Positions 8,729 through 17,156 of a stretch of DNA of 64,000 nucleotides are shown piece by piece. The notes under the pieces are model-generated. The model saw only the letters and a program-made list of their open reading frames with translations. It had not been told where the DNA came from and did not search any database. Position 1 is the first letter of the stretch. Every line of letters starts with the position of its first letter. A program made the translations under genes and the position numbers. This DNA comes from an uncultured Collinsella sp. (GTDB lineage: Bacteria > Actinomycetota > Coriobacteriia > Coriobacteriales > Coriobacteriaceae), in the NCBI GenBank assembly GCA_900767675.1, contig CAAFZX010000035.1, positions 1-64,000 of the forward strand, written 5' to 3'.

Positions 8729-11296
8729 TTATTTGCCCTTGGGCTTGCTGGCGTAGAACTTCTTCTTTTTGGGCTTGCCGGCAGGGGAGGGTTTGCCGGC
8801 AAAGTTGGACTTGCCGTTGCCGGCCTGCGCGTGCGCGGGCGCCGCCGCACGAGGCTTGCGGGCTTCGGGGTTGCGCAGCTCCTCGGTTCGCTCTGCAATC
8901 TCCTCGGCGCTAAAGCCGACCTCGGCCATGGCGTCCTCGATGGGCAGGCGGCGCACGATATAGCAATGGTGCACCTTCTGGTTGCGCGCGAAATCCTCGG
9001 GGATGGTCTGCGCCGTAATGTCCTCCAGCACCACGCCCGCACGCGCGAGCTTGCGCGTCTCGGGACGGAAGCCACGCAGGTTGCAGCTAAAGATGGCGTG
9101 GCCGCCCTGTGCGAGCAGGCGCGATACGCCGGCCAAAAGCTCAACATGGTCGCGCTGGACATCCCAGGTGCGGCGGCCCATCTTGGACGAGTTCGAAAAC
9201 GTGGGCGGGTCGACAAAGATCAGGTCCCAGCGGTTGCGCGTCTGGCGCTGGTCGCGAATCCAGGCGAGCACGTCGTCGCGCACAAAATGATGCTGCGGAC
9301 CAACAAAGCCGTTCTGGCGCATATTGCGCTCGGCCCAATCCAGATAGGTGTTGGAGAGGTCGACCGTCACGGTCTCCTCGACGCCGCCATCGGCCGCGTA
9401 GCAGGTGGCAGTGCCGGTGTAGGCAAACAGGTTGAGGAAGCGGCGCGCCTGCTTGGCGTGCTCGCGCACCAGGTTGCGGGTGACGCGGTGGTCCAAGAAG
9501 ATGCCGACGTCCAGGTAGTCGTCAAAGTTGACGGCAAAGGTGAGGCCGCCCTCTTCGATGAGCGGCAGGCGACGACGCGCGATATTGGCGCGCTCACCCG
9601 AGCCGCCCTTGCCGGCGCCCTGCTTGCCGTACTGCGAGCCGCCGCGCGAACGCATGCGGGCCTTGGCGTGCACATGCTCGGCGGGAACATCTAGGATGCG
9701 CGGCGCGATGGCCAGAATGTCGAGCATACGGGCCTGGGCCAGTGCGGGGTCGATGGTCTTGGGCGCGGCGTATTCGGCGATGACGAGCCAGCGGCCCGGC
9801 GTCTGCGGGCAACCCTCGTACAGGTCGATAGCGGCGGAGTAGTCGGGCAGGTCGGCATCGTAGACGCGGTAGCAGCTCACGCCCTCGCGCCTGGCCCACT
9901 TGCGGCGCAGACGGGCATTCTTGCGCAGGCGGTTGGCGAACTGCTCGGACTCGGGGATGAGCACGGGCAGCGGCTTGCCGTCGCCCAGGTCGAGCATGGC
10001 GGCAGGCTCGGGCATGGCGGAAGCGGCGGCTTCATCGTTGACTTCGTTGGCATCCGCAGCCTCGGCCTCGGCATCCGCACTGGTCGCAGCCTCAAACGCT
10101 GCGGCGGCGTGGTCGAGCGAAGGCCAGACTTCGACGGTCGCCTCTTCGTTGTTGGGCATGACGGCGATCGAGCGCTCGGGCTCGGTGTGGAGCGCGCGGG
10201 CCAGCAATCCGTCGCGGGTGAGCGCGGCGACCGGCGCCGCGGCAAGCTCGGGCGCGCGGCGCAGCTCGCCGACCAGCGTCATGGTGTCATGCATGAGCGA
10301 AAGCGGTGTCTCGTTCGTATCCGCGACCACGGCGGCGCCGGCGACAGCGCCCGCGTGGTCCAGTACGGTGGCGGACTTGGCGGCGCAAAAATCGACAAAG
10401 CGCTTGTAGCCGGCACATTTAACCATGCGCTCAGCGGTCTTGCGGGCGGCGGGGTCAACATCCACGGCCACGATGCGCGCCTGGCGCTCGCGCGCTGCCG
10501 CCTCGCGCCCGCGCGCCTCGGCAAGCAGCTGCTCCCACAGGGCGGCATCGTGCAGCTGCCAGCCCTCAAAGCCCCAGCGCTCGCGTGCGACGCCCGGGGC
10601 GCGGTCGGTCAGAATGTTCACGGCCTCCAGCAGCAGACCGCCGCCGGCGCACGAGGCATCGATCAGCGTGGGAAGGGCTTCGTTCTCGTAATCGTCGGCC
10701 GTCAGCTCGCGCTCGCATAGTGCGGTCCAGCCGACCTGCGCCAGCACCAGGGCGGCGTAGTCGGGGCGCAACACGTGTGCGCCCTCGCCGGCACGAGTCG
10801 CAGCGGGCGGCAGGCGTTTGAACAGCGGGTCGCCCGAAAGGTCTAGGCTTATGCTCGCGCGGCGCTGGCGCAGCGAAAGCAGTAGGTGAACATCGGGGTC
10901 GGCGGCATCGACATCGGCGCGACGGCCCGTGGTCTCGGCCAGACGGTCGCACAGCGCGTCCTTGGCGCGCAGGGCCGAGAAGCGCGTGTTGCGCAGCTGC
11001 TCGGTCACGCCGCGGGCGGTGATGGCGATGGTGGCGCCGGGGCGGATGATGGTCTCCCAGGCGATGTCGTAAACGCTGTCGTACAGCTCGTCGGCATCCT
11101 GCGCCTCAAAGCGCCCGAGTACCACGAACACGCGGCTCGCCAGGCGCGACCACAGGCAGGCGCGGTAGCCTTCTTCGAGCTCGCCCTCAAACGTAGCGCG
11201 GCCTTTCAGACGGCGGACATGCGAAAGCCCGAGGCGTTTAAGCTCATCGGCGAGTGCGGACTCAAAGCCCTCGGGGCAGCTTGTGTAAAATTCCAT
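8729..11296 (-). CDS. rlmL: Bifunctional 23S rRNA methyltransferase RlmKL with degenerate RlmL half
   Basis: This 855-residue fused methyltransferase modifies 23S rRNA (m2G2445 by the N-terminal half and m7G2069 by the C-terminal half in E. coli). It begins with a THUMP/ferredoxin-like region (MEFYTSCPEGFE). The RlmK half is intact, with FLNLFAYTGTATCYAADGG and FVDPPTFSNSSKM (Asp 696). The RlmL half keeps the family phrase DRAPG...WGFEGWQLHD. However, the SAM-loop equivalent reads DASCAGGG (213-220) instead of DPxCGSGT, and the NPPYGERL catalytic motif is replaced by a stretch around DTNETPLSL (326-). An acidic Ala/Glu-rich linker (~395-425) and a Lys-rich tail add length over the ~700-residue norm. 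The m2G activity may be lost. Confidence 0.85.
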   Translation of the reverse strand: MEFYTSCPEGFESALADELKRLGLSHVRRLKGRATFEGELEEGYRACLWSRLASRVFVVLGRFEAQDADELYDSVYDIAWETIIRPGATIAITARGVTEQLRNTRFSALRAKDALCDRLAETTGRRADVDAADPDVHLLLSLRQRRASISLDLSGDPLFKRLPPAATRAGEGAHVLRPDYAALVLAQVGWTALCERELTADDYENEALPTLIDASCAGGGLLLEAVNILTDRAPGVARERWGFEGWQLHDAALWEQLLAEARGREAAARERQARIVAVDVDPAARKTAERMVKCAGYKRFVDFCAAKSATVLDHAGAVAGAAVVADTNETPLSLMHDTMTLVGELRRAPELAAAPVAALTRDGLLARALHTEPERSIAVMPNNEEATVEVWPSLDHAAAAFEAATSADAEAEAADANEVNDEAAASAMPEPAAMLDLGDGKPLPVLIPESEQFANRLRKNARLRRKWARREGVSCYRVYDADLPDYSAAIDLYEGCPQTPGRWLVIAEYAAPKTIDPALAQARMLDILAIAPRILDVPAEHVHAKARMRSRGGSQYGKQGAGKGGSGERANIARRRLPLIEEGGLTFAVNFDDYLDVGIFLDHRVTRNLVREHAKQARRFLNLFAYTGTATCYAADGGVEETVTVDLSNTYLDWAERNMRQNGFVGPQHHFVRDDVLAWIRDQRQTRNRWDLIFVDPPTFSNSSKMGRRTWDVQRDHVELLAGVSRLLAQGGHAIFSCNLRGFRPETRKLARAGVVLEDITAQTIPEDFARNQKVHHCYIVRRLPIEDAMAEVGFSAEEIAERTEELRNPEARKPRAAAPAHAQAGNGKSNFAGKPSPAGKPKKKKFYASKPKGK

Positions 11297-11371
11297 GGGT
11301 GACCTCTCTGGTTGCGTCGCTCCATTATATGATGGATGCTTCGTTTGCCCTTATCCTCGAAAGGAACCCAT

Positions 11372-12199
11372 ATGATTGATGCGTGCTCCGATTCCGCTGT
11401 GCTCTTTTTTGACGTGGACGGCACGCTGACGTCGTTCGATCCCGACGATATGACCGATAAGGACTTCAATGCAATCCATCCGTCGAAGGCCGTTGTCGAT
11501 GCATTTGGTCGCCTGCGCAATGCGGGTCACCAGGCATTTATCTGCACGGGTCGCCCCTTGTGGCTGATTGCCGATGGCCTGCGCGCGCTGAACCCGGCGG
11601 GTATCGTTGCCATGGCGGGCGCCACGCTCGAGGTCGAGGGCCGCGTGGTGCATGAGGAGTGCTTTGACGAAGACATTGTTGAGGAGCTCGCGCGTCGCAT
11701 TACTGTGGCGGGCGGCGAGGCGTTGTTCGAGACGAACGGTGTCACCTATTCACTTGAGCCAGTTGGTGTCGAACAGTCATTTCTGCTAGGCGCCGGCGTG
11801 GTGCATGGCGTTGATCAGATGCGCGTCGATGGGCATTTGCGCGTAGGCAAGGTGTGCATTAACGCGTGCGACCTGGCTCGCGTAGCCAACGATGACGGCT
11901 TTATCGATCGCGAGTTTGAGCTGTGCAACACCGGTGGTCAGAATCGCGAGCTGAGCCCCAGGGGCATCGACAAGGGCGTGGGCGTGGCGCGAGCGCTGGC
12001 GCATCTGGGCCGCGAGGGAAATGCGCGCACCTTTGGCTTTGGCGATTCCGGCAACGATCTGGGTATGCTCGCCGCTGTCGAGACGGCCGTGGCCATGGGC
12101 AACGCCATGCCCGAGGTCAAAGCGGTCGCCGACTACGTGACCGACGACGTCGCACACGACGGCACCGTCACAGCGATGCAACATTTCGGCCTCATCTAA
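11372..12199 (+). CDS. HAD family (Cof-type) hydrolase
   Basis: This 275-residue cytosolic phosphatase belongs to the HAD-IIB class. The nucleophile motif FFDVDGTLTSFD has Asp 14 and Asp 16. The Thr/Ser motif FICTGRP comes next, then the C2-type cap. The metal-binding motif FGFGDSGNDLGML is near residue 225, followed by AVAMGNAMPEVKAVADYVT. These are standard for sugar-phosphate or nucleotide phosphatases, and the substrate is unknown. AAAGGA precedes ATG 11372; an earlier in-frame start at 11336 lacks one. It is divergent from rlmKL with a 75-base shared promoter region. Confidence 0.88.
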   Translation: MIDACSDSAVLFFDVDGTLTSFDPDDMTDKDFNAIHPSKAVVDAFGRLRNAGHQAFICTGRPLWLIADGLRALNPAGIVAMAGATLEVEGRVVHEECFDEDIVEELARRITVAGGEALFETNGVTYSLEPVGVEQSFLLGAGVVHGVDQMRVDGHLRVGKVCINACDLARVANDDGFIDREFELCNTGGQNRELSPRGIDKGVGVARALAHLGREGNARTFGFGDSGNDLGMLAAVETAVAMGNAMPEVKAVADYVTDDVAHDGTVTAMQHFGLI

Positions 12200-12271
12200 T
12201 GAATCTCGCCTTCTGACGTTTGCTCAAACTGCGACTCTTTGCTTTTGCATGCTCAATCGATTTATCAATCC

Positions 12272-12287
12272 AAACACTGAGGTGTTT
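12272..12287. promoter_or_regulatory. Short palindrome upstream of the transaldolase-like gene
   Basis: AAACAC-TGAG-GTGTTT forms a 6-base perfect dyad in the 193-base gap before the transaldolase-like gene, about 105 bases upstream of its start. It could be a repressor site or a weak hairpin after the HAD gene. Nothing else decides between these. Confidence 0.25.
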
Positions 12288-12392
12288 ATACCGTTCGCCG
12301 AGAAGATGAAAACCCGCAGCTCACGCCTTGATAAACGTAGGTAAAGTGTTTAGCAGTTTATCGCCCATGTGCAAGCGAAAGGAATCAGGCAG

Positions 12393-13097
12393 ATGGCAAT
12401 CAAGGTGTTCGCTGACGGTGCAAACCTCGAGGGCATGCTCGACATGTACGAGAACGGCAACGTTCAGGGTTTCACGACCAACCCGTCCCTTATGAAGAAG
12501 GGCGGCGTGACGGATTACCGCGCGTTTGCCAAGGAGGTCCTGGCCCACATCACCGATGTATCCGTGTCGTTTGAGGTCTTTGCCGACGACGTCGAGACCA
12601 TGGAGGTCGAGGCCCGCGAGATCGCTACCTGGGCCGAGAACGTCTACGTCAAGATTCCGTGCGTGACCACCAAGGGCGAGTCCACCGCCAAGCTAGTGCG
12701 CAAGCTTTCCGCCGACGGCATCAAGGTCAACGTCACCACCATCTTTACGCCTACGCAGGTCGACGAGATGGTCGAGGCCGTTGATGCCGAGACGCCGTCC
12801 ATCATCTCGCTCTTTGCCGGCCGTATCGCTGACACCGGCGTCGATCCCATTCCGTTTATGACGGAGTCGGTCAAGAAGGCCGCCGCCAAGCCCAACTGCG
12901 AGGTCCTGTGGGCGTCCACGCGTGAGCTTATCAATATTTACCAGGCGGAAGGATGCGGTTGCCAGATCATCACGGTGCCCAACAGCATCCTGGCCAAGCG
13001 TAAGAACATCGGCCGTGACCCGTACGAGGTTTCGCTCGACACCGTGCGCGGTTTTGCCAAGGATATCGCCGCTTTGGGCTTCCATATCCTGCCGTAA
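12393..13097 (+). CDS. Transaldolase / fructose-6-phosphate aldolase-like protein
   Basis: This 234-residue single-domain TIM-barrel aldolase belongs to the small transaldolase (TalC/FSA) subfamily. The Schiff-base lysine is Lys 87 in NVYVKIP. The conserved FTTNPSLMKKGG near residue 27, NVTTIFTPTQ, and SLFAGRIADTGVDP also match the family. It should exchange dihydroxyacetone units in the pentose phosphate pathway or cleave fructose 6-phosphate; sequence alone does not separate these. AAAGGA lies upstream of ATG 12393. The last 19 bases before the stop are duplicated 156 bases downstream, around a strong hairpin. Confidence 0.88.
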   Translation: MAIKVFADGANLEGMLDMYENGNVQGFTTNPSLMKKGGVTDYRAFAKEVLAHITDVSVSFEVFADDVETMEVEAREIATWAENVYVKIPCVTTKGESTAKLVRKLSADGIKVNVTTIFTPTQVDEMVEAVDAETPSIISLFAGRIADTGVDPIPFMTESVKKAAAKPNCEVLWASTRELINIYQAEGCGCQIITVPNSILAKRKNIGRDPYEVSLDTVRGFAKDIAALGFHILP

Positions 13098-13251
13098 CGC
13101 GAACGCTGGCTACATCGCGGGTTGTTCGCCCCGGCCTTTCCTTTCCCTATCGCTCACGCGCTTCGCGAGGGTCGCGCTAGGCAAAGGAAAGGCCGGGGCT
13201 GCCGACACGAACTTGCCGGTAGGTTGGTGATAGGCTTCCATATCCTGCCGT
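13077..13251. repeat. 19-bp direct repeat of the gene end flanking a long hairpin
   Basis: GGCTTCCATATCCTGCCGT occurs at 13077-13095, inside the end of the transaldolase-like gene, and again at 13233-13251. Between the copies lies a hairpin with 17-base perfect arms: GCCCCGGCCTTTCCTTT (13128-13144) and its complement (13183-13199). The arrangement looks like an inserted or expanded structured element that duplicated the gene's 3' end. The hairpin lacks a T tract but probably still ends transcription. Confidence 0.65.
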
Positions 13252-13276
13252 GGACAAAGGTACCCCCGCCTGCGCC

Positions 13277-13446
13277 GTGCAAAATTGAGAGTATTCAGCA
13301 AGGTAAAGGCTTTTACCAGCTGGGTGAAGCATGGAACAGCCCCCGTTTTGGCTTTGATGACGCTAAAACGTGGGCTGTTTCTTGCTTTTTCGTCTCTGAG
13401 GGGCATCCGGAACGGTGGAATTTGCAGAATACTCGCGATTTTGCAC
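13277..13446. repeat. ~170-bp element with imperfect terminal inverted repeats
   Basis: GTGCAAAATTGAGAGTATTC (13277-13296) faces GAATACTCGCGATTTTGCAC (13427-13446), matching at 17 of 20 bases. Inside, ACAGCCCCCGTTTT faces AAAACGTGGGCTGT, giving an inner hairpin. No protein is encoded. It fills most of the gap between the transaldolase-like gene and tex. It may be a miniature mobile element or a structured 3' region. Confidence 0.5.
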
Positions 13447-13477
13447 GTCGCGAGAGGGGGGACCCTTGCTTGGCGGT

Positions 13478-15625
13478 TTACTTCCCCTGCACCATGGTGA
13501 GGGAGATCTTCTTGCGGTCGCGATCGACCTTTTCAACCCACACCTTGACCGTGTCACCGACGCGCACCACGTCGCTGGGGTGCTTGACGAAGCGGTTGGC
13601 CAGCTTGGAGATGTGCACGAGGCCGTCCTGGTGCACGCCCACGTCGACGAAGGCGCCAAAGTCGACGACGTTGCGCACCGTGCCCTTGAGTTCCATGCCG
13701 GGCTCCAGGTCGTCGATCGAAAGCGCCGAGCGGCTAAAGACTACCTCGGGCGCGTCGTCGCGCGGGTCGCGACCGGGCTTCTTGAGCTCGTTGACGATGT
13801 CGATGAGCGTGAGGGTGCCGCAGTCCAGGTCGCTTGCCAGCGCCGAGATGCTGCCCAAGCGGCGCTCGATATCGGGCACGCCGCCGCGGCTGAGCTCGCT
13901 TGCCGCAACGCCGGCGCGCTCCAGGACGGCCGTGGCCACCTCGTAGCTTTCGGGGTGGACGCTTGTCGCGTCGAGCGGGTTCTTGCCGCCGCTGATGCGC
14001 AGGAAACCTGCGGCGTTGAGGTACGCCTTGGGTCCCAGCTTGGGGACCTTCTTGAGCTGGCGGCGATCGGTAAAGGCGCCGTTTTCCTCGCGGTAGGCCA
14101 CGATGTTTTTGGCTACGCTCGGCGTAATGCCCGACACGTAGCCCAGCAGGCTTGCGCTCGCGGTGTTGACGTCGACGCCCACACGGTTGACGACGTCTTC
14201 CACCACGTGGCCCAGGGTGCGCGAAAGCTCGGCCTGGTCAAGGTCGTGCTGGTACTGGCCAACGCCGATGGACTGGGGCGGAATCTTGACGAGCTCTGCC
14301 AGCGGGTCTTGCAGACGGCGGCCCAGGCTCATGGCGCCACGTACGGTGACATCCAGATCGGGATACTCCTGGCTCGCGAGCTCGGAGGCGGAGTACACCG
14401 ACGCGCCCGCCTCGTTGACGATGGTGTAGCGAAGGCTGGGCGCCTGCTCGGCAATAAACTCCGAGACGACTTCCTCGGTCTCGCGGCTGGCGGTGCCGTT
14501 GCCGATGACGATGGTGTTGACGCTGTCCTTCTTGACGAGGCGGGCGAGCTCGCGCTTGGTGCCGGCGACGTCGTGGCGCGGCTTGGTGGGGTAGACCACG
14601 CCGTGGTCGAGTAGCTTGCCGGTCTCGTCCATGACGGCGACCTTGCAGCCGGTACGGTAGCCCGGATCGAGCGCGAGCACGCGGGCGCCGCGCACGGGGC
14701 GTGCCGAGAGCAGGCCTTCGAGATTCTTGGCAAAGACGTTGATGGCCTCGGTCTGGGCGCGAACGGTGAGTTTGGCGCGGGCCTCGCGCTCCAGCGAGGG
14801 GGCCATGAGGCGCTTGTAACCGTCAGCGATGGCGGCATCAAAGACGGGCGCGAAGACGCCCCGGCGACGGGGCCAGCGGCTGCCGAGGCGTGCCGTAGCG
14901 GCAGCGCCGTCGACGTTCACGCGCACGCGGAGCTTGCCCTCACGCTCACCGCGGTCGATAGCCAGCACACGGTGGTTGGGGATGCGACGCAGCGGCTCAT
15001 CATAGCTGTAGTACGGCTCGTAGGGAGTCTTCTCGGCGGGGTCGGTGGCCTCGACGACGATGGCGGCGGTGTTTTGCGTAAAGGCGCGCAGGTCGGCGAC
15101 GTTCTCGGGGTCCTCGGCCACCGTCTCGGCCACGATGTCGGCGGCGCCGGCGAGCGCCTTTTCGGGCGTGTCGAAGCCGGCCTCCTCGTTGACGTATGCC
15201 GCGGCGGCGTCGAGCGCGCTGCCCTTGGCCGAAGCCTGCATGATGATCATGTTGGCGAGCGGCTCCAGGCCGGCCTCGCGGGCCTTCTGCGCGCGAGTCA
15301 TGCGCTTTTTGCGGTAGGGCTTGTAAAGGTCCTCGACGCGCTGGAGCTGTGTGGCCTCGCGAATCTGCTGCTCGAGTTCGGGCGTGAGTTTGCCCTGGGC
15401 GTCGATGAGCAGAATGACGTCCTCTTTACGCTGCTCAAGATTGCGCAGGTATGACAGGCGCTCGTCGAGGGCGCGCAGGGCGACGTCATCCATGCCGCCC
15501 GTGGCCTCCTTGCGGTAGCGCGAGATAAAGGGGATGGTGTTGCCCTCGTCGATGAGCTTGACGGCCGCCTCGACGTTGGCGGCCTTGAGGTTGAGCTCGC
15601 GGGCGAGCTGGGCGATAAGATCCAT
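13478..15625 (-). CDS. tex: Tex family S1 RNA-binding transcription accessory protein
   Basis: This 715-residue cytosolic nucleic-acid-binding protein is related to eukaryotic Spt6 and affects transcription. It has the Tex N-terminal helical region (LARELNLKAANVEAAVKLIDEGNTIPFISRYRKEATGG), the YqgF/RuvX-like RNase H fold (VLALDPGYRTGCKVAVMD near residue 330), HhH repeats (RRQLKKVPKLGPKAYLNAAGFLRI) and a C-terminal S1 domain (GMELKGTVRNVVDFGAFVDVG...DGLVHIS). The length is normal for Tex. ATG 15625 has AAGGAG just upstream; the frame extends to 15721 but with no ribosome site. It is monocistronic, flanked on both sides by repeat elements. Confidence 0.93.
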   Translation of the reverse strand: MDLIAQLARELNLKAANVEAAVKLIDEGNTIPFISRYRKEATGGMDDVALRALDERLSYLRNLEQRKEDVILLIDAQGKLTPELEQQIREATQLQRVEDLYKPYRKKRMTRAQKAREAGLEPLANMIIMQASAKGSALDAAAAYVNEEAGFDTPEKALAGAADIVAETVAEDPENVADLRAFTQNTAAIVVEATDPAEKTPYEPYYSYDEPLRRIPNHRVLAIDRGEREGKLRVRVNVDGAAATARLGSRWPRRRGVFAPVFDAAIADGYKRLMAPSLEREARAKLTVRAQTEAINVFAKNLEGLLSARPVRGARVLALDPGYRTGCKVAVMDETGKLLDHGVVYPTKPRHDVAGTKRELARLVKKDSVNTIVIGNGTASRETEEVVSEFIAEQAPSLRYTIVNEAGASVYSASELASQEYPDLDVTVRGAMSLGRRLQDPLAELVKIPPQSIGVGQYQHDLDQAELSRTLGHVVEDVVNRVGVDVNTASASLLGYVSGITPSVAKNIVAYREENGAFTDRRQLKKVPKLGPKAYLNAAGFLRISGGKNPLDATSVHPESYEVATAVLERAGVAASELSRGGVPDIERRLGSISALASDLDCGTLTLIDIVNELKKPGRDPRDDAPEVVFSRSALSIDDLEPGMELKGTVRNVVDFGAFVDVGVHQDGLVHISKLANRFVKHPSDVVRVGDTVKVWVEKVDRDRKKISLTMVQGK

Positions 15626-15717
15626 GGGACTCCTTGCGTTTAAGGTGCGTTTGCAGCACAGAGCTACCAAGGATACCACCTGCCACTTCGCCCAAAAAAG
15701 ACTGTTTTGGCGCGGAA

Positions 15718-15875
15718 CCACGAAAGCGGCCTATCTACTACGTTTGAACCGTGTGGGCCGACCGTCCCCCGGTTTTCCGAAAATGCGCAACCCGTCTACC
15801 TGCGGTTTTTATTTCGCGAAATTCGGTATGGTTGAGGGTGATTGGTTAAACGTAGTAGATAGGCACATTTCGTGG
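15718..15875. mobile_element. MITE-like element with 28-bp terminal inverted repeats, copy 1
   Basis: The ends at 15718-15745 and 15848-15875 match at 25 of 28 bases, including a perfect 17-base core GCCTATCTACTACGTTT. The 158-base element has no coding capacity. A related copy at ~25134-25281 shares both the ends and an internal CTACCTGCGGTTTT segment. Two independent copies of an end-repeat-bounded sequence are best explained by transposition in trans, though a conserved hairpin RNA cannot be excluded. Confidence 0.65.
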
Positions 15876-15943
15876 CGAACGAATCAAGCTAAGGTGCAAA
15901 AAGGCGCCCCGTCTCAGAAAAATCATTGGAAACGTAGCAAAAT

Positions 15944-15973
15944 GCCCCGCGGGCAGGAGGCTGCTCGCGGGGC
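15944..15973 (-). terminator. Rho-independent terminator of the oxidoreductase operon
   Basis: GCCCCGCGGGCA and TGCTCGCGGGGC form a stem with one mismatch and a six-base loop. Read on the minus strand it is followed by ATTTTGC, a short U-tract, 74 bases beyond the oxidoreductase stop. It ends the minus-strand SDR-MFS-oxidoreductase transcript. Confidence 0.7.
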
Positions 15974-16046
15974 GAAGAAGAGGGGCTTATTTGTGGCGGA
16001 CCGAGGGGCTCGGCATGGGGTTTCTGCCGCGGTCGCTCTTAAGGCA

Positions 16047-17087
16047 TTACAGCTCGACGAGCTGGCCGGTCTCGGCGGCCTCCTTGATGGCGTTGAGAAG
16101 TGTGAGCGTCTTAACGTTGTCGGCGGGGGTCACGACGGGCTCGACCTCGCGACGAACGACCTTCACAAAGTGCTTGAGCTGCATCTTGTGCGGCAGTGCC
16201 GGATCGACGGCCGGAATCTCCATCTGCAGCGGCTTGTGCCAGTTGGAGGCGCCGTCGTAGGAGAACTGGTGCAGGCGGGGCAGCGACAAGGCACCTAGGG
16301 TTCCGCCGATAAAGTAGGCGTCGGCGTCGAAGGGGCGGTACTGCGGATCCTCGCGAGCGGTTGCCTCCCAGTTCCAGGGGCTGGCGGTGGCGTCGGAGAT
16401 GGTCATGCTCGCGAGCGCGCCATCGGCAAAACGGACGTTGACCACGGCGGAGTCCTCGGTCTCAAAACCGCGGGCGGCGCTGGACTGCATGCCCTGGACG
16501 GCAACGGGCTCGCCCAGCAGGTAACGGAGCAGGTCGACGTCGTGCACCAGGTTGACCAGGATCGGGCCGGCACCCTTCTTGCGGCGCCACTCGACATCGA
16601 AGTACTCGTCGTTCTTATAGATCATGTAGTGGAAGCTCGACACGGTGAGCTTGCCCAGCTCGCCGGACTTGATGATCTCCTTGGCCTTGTTGACGAAGGG
16701 GTTGTGGCGACGGTGCTGACCCACGAGCACGGGCACGCCGGCGGTCTCGGCTTCGGCGGCGAAGGCCTGGGCATCCTCGAGGTCGTTGGAGATCGGCTTT
16801 TCGACCAGCGGCACGATGTTGCGCTTCACAGCCTCGCGGGCAACGCCCAGGTGTAGGTCGTTGGGCGTGGCGATGATGACGGCCTCGGGCTTGACCTCGT
16901 CCATCATCTGGGCGGGATCGGTGTAAAACGGCACGCCGGCGGCTTCGGCCGTGGCGCGGGCGCCCTCAAAGGCGTCGGCGATGGCGACGAGCTCGGCCTC
17001 GGGCTCCTCGGTGACAAAGCGGATGTGGTTGCGGCCCATGGCGCCGGCGCCGATAACGGCAATGCGGACGGGGTTGAGCTCAGACAT
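16047..17087 (-). CDS. Gfo/Idh/MocA family oxidoreductase
   Basis: This 346-residue NAD(P)-dependent dehydrogenase acts on a sugar, inositol or similar polyol. The Rossmann motif is VIGAGAMGRNHIRF near residue 10. The family catalytic lysine is in PLVEKPISND, and HDVDLLRYLLGEP is the typical C-terminal-domain histidine helix. Size matches the family. GGAGTCG precedes the ATG. It is the last gene of a minus-strand cluster with an MFS carrier and an SDR, all divergent from a LysR regulator. The set therefore looks like a small uptake and oxidation pathway; the substrate is not evident. Confidence 0.9.
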   Translation of the reverse strand: MSELNPVRIAVIGAGAMGRNHIRFVTEEPEAELVAIADAFEGARATAEAAGVPFYTDPAQMMDEVKPEAVIIATPNDLHLGVAREAVKRNIVPLVEKPISNDLEDAQAFAAEAETAGVPVLVGQHRRHNPFVNKAKEIIKSGELGKLTVSSFHYMIYKNDEYFDVEWRRKKGAGPILVNLVHDVDLLRYLLGEPVAVQGMQSSAARGFETEDSAVVNVRFADGALASMTISDATASPWNWEATAREDPQYRPFDADAYFIGGTLGALSLPRLHQFSYDGASNWHKPLQMEIPAVDPALPHKMQLKHFVKVVRREVEPVVTPADNVKTLTLLNAIKEAAETGQLVEL

Positions 17088-17117
17088 TTCGACTCCTTAA
17101 TACTGGTGACCGGTGGA

Positions 17118-17148
17118 ATGCGACAAAGGGACAGTCCCTTTGTCGCAT
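17118..17148. repeat. Dispersed palindromic repeat, copy 3
   Basis: This perfect 31-base palindrome, ATGCGACAAAGGGAC-A-GTCCCTTTGTCGCAT, lies in the gap between the MFS and oxidoreductase genes. Both are on the minus strand, so it falls inside their presumed transcript, where it could act as an RNA hairpin or processing site. Confidence 0.85.
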
Positions 17149-17156
17149 CGGTAGAA

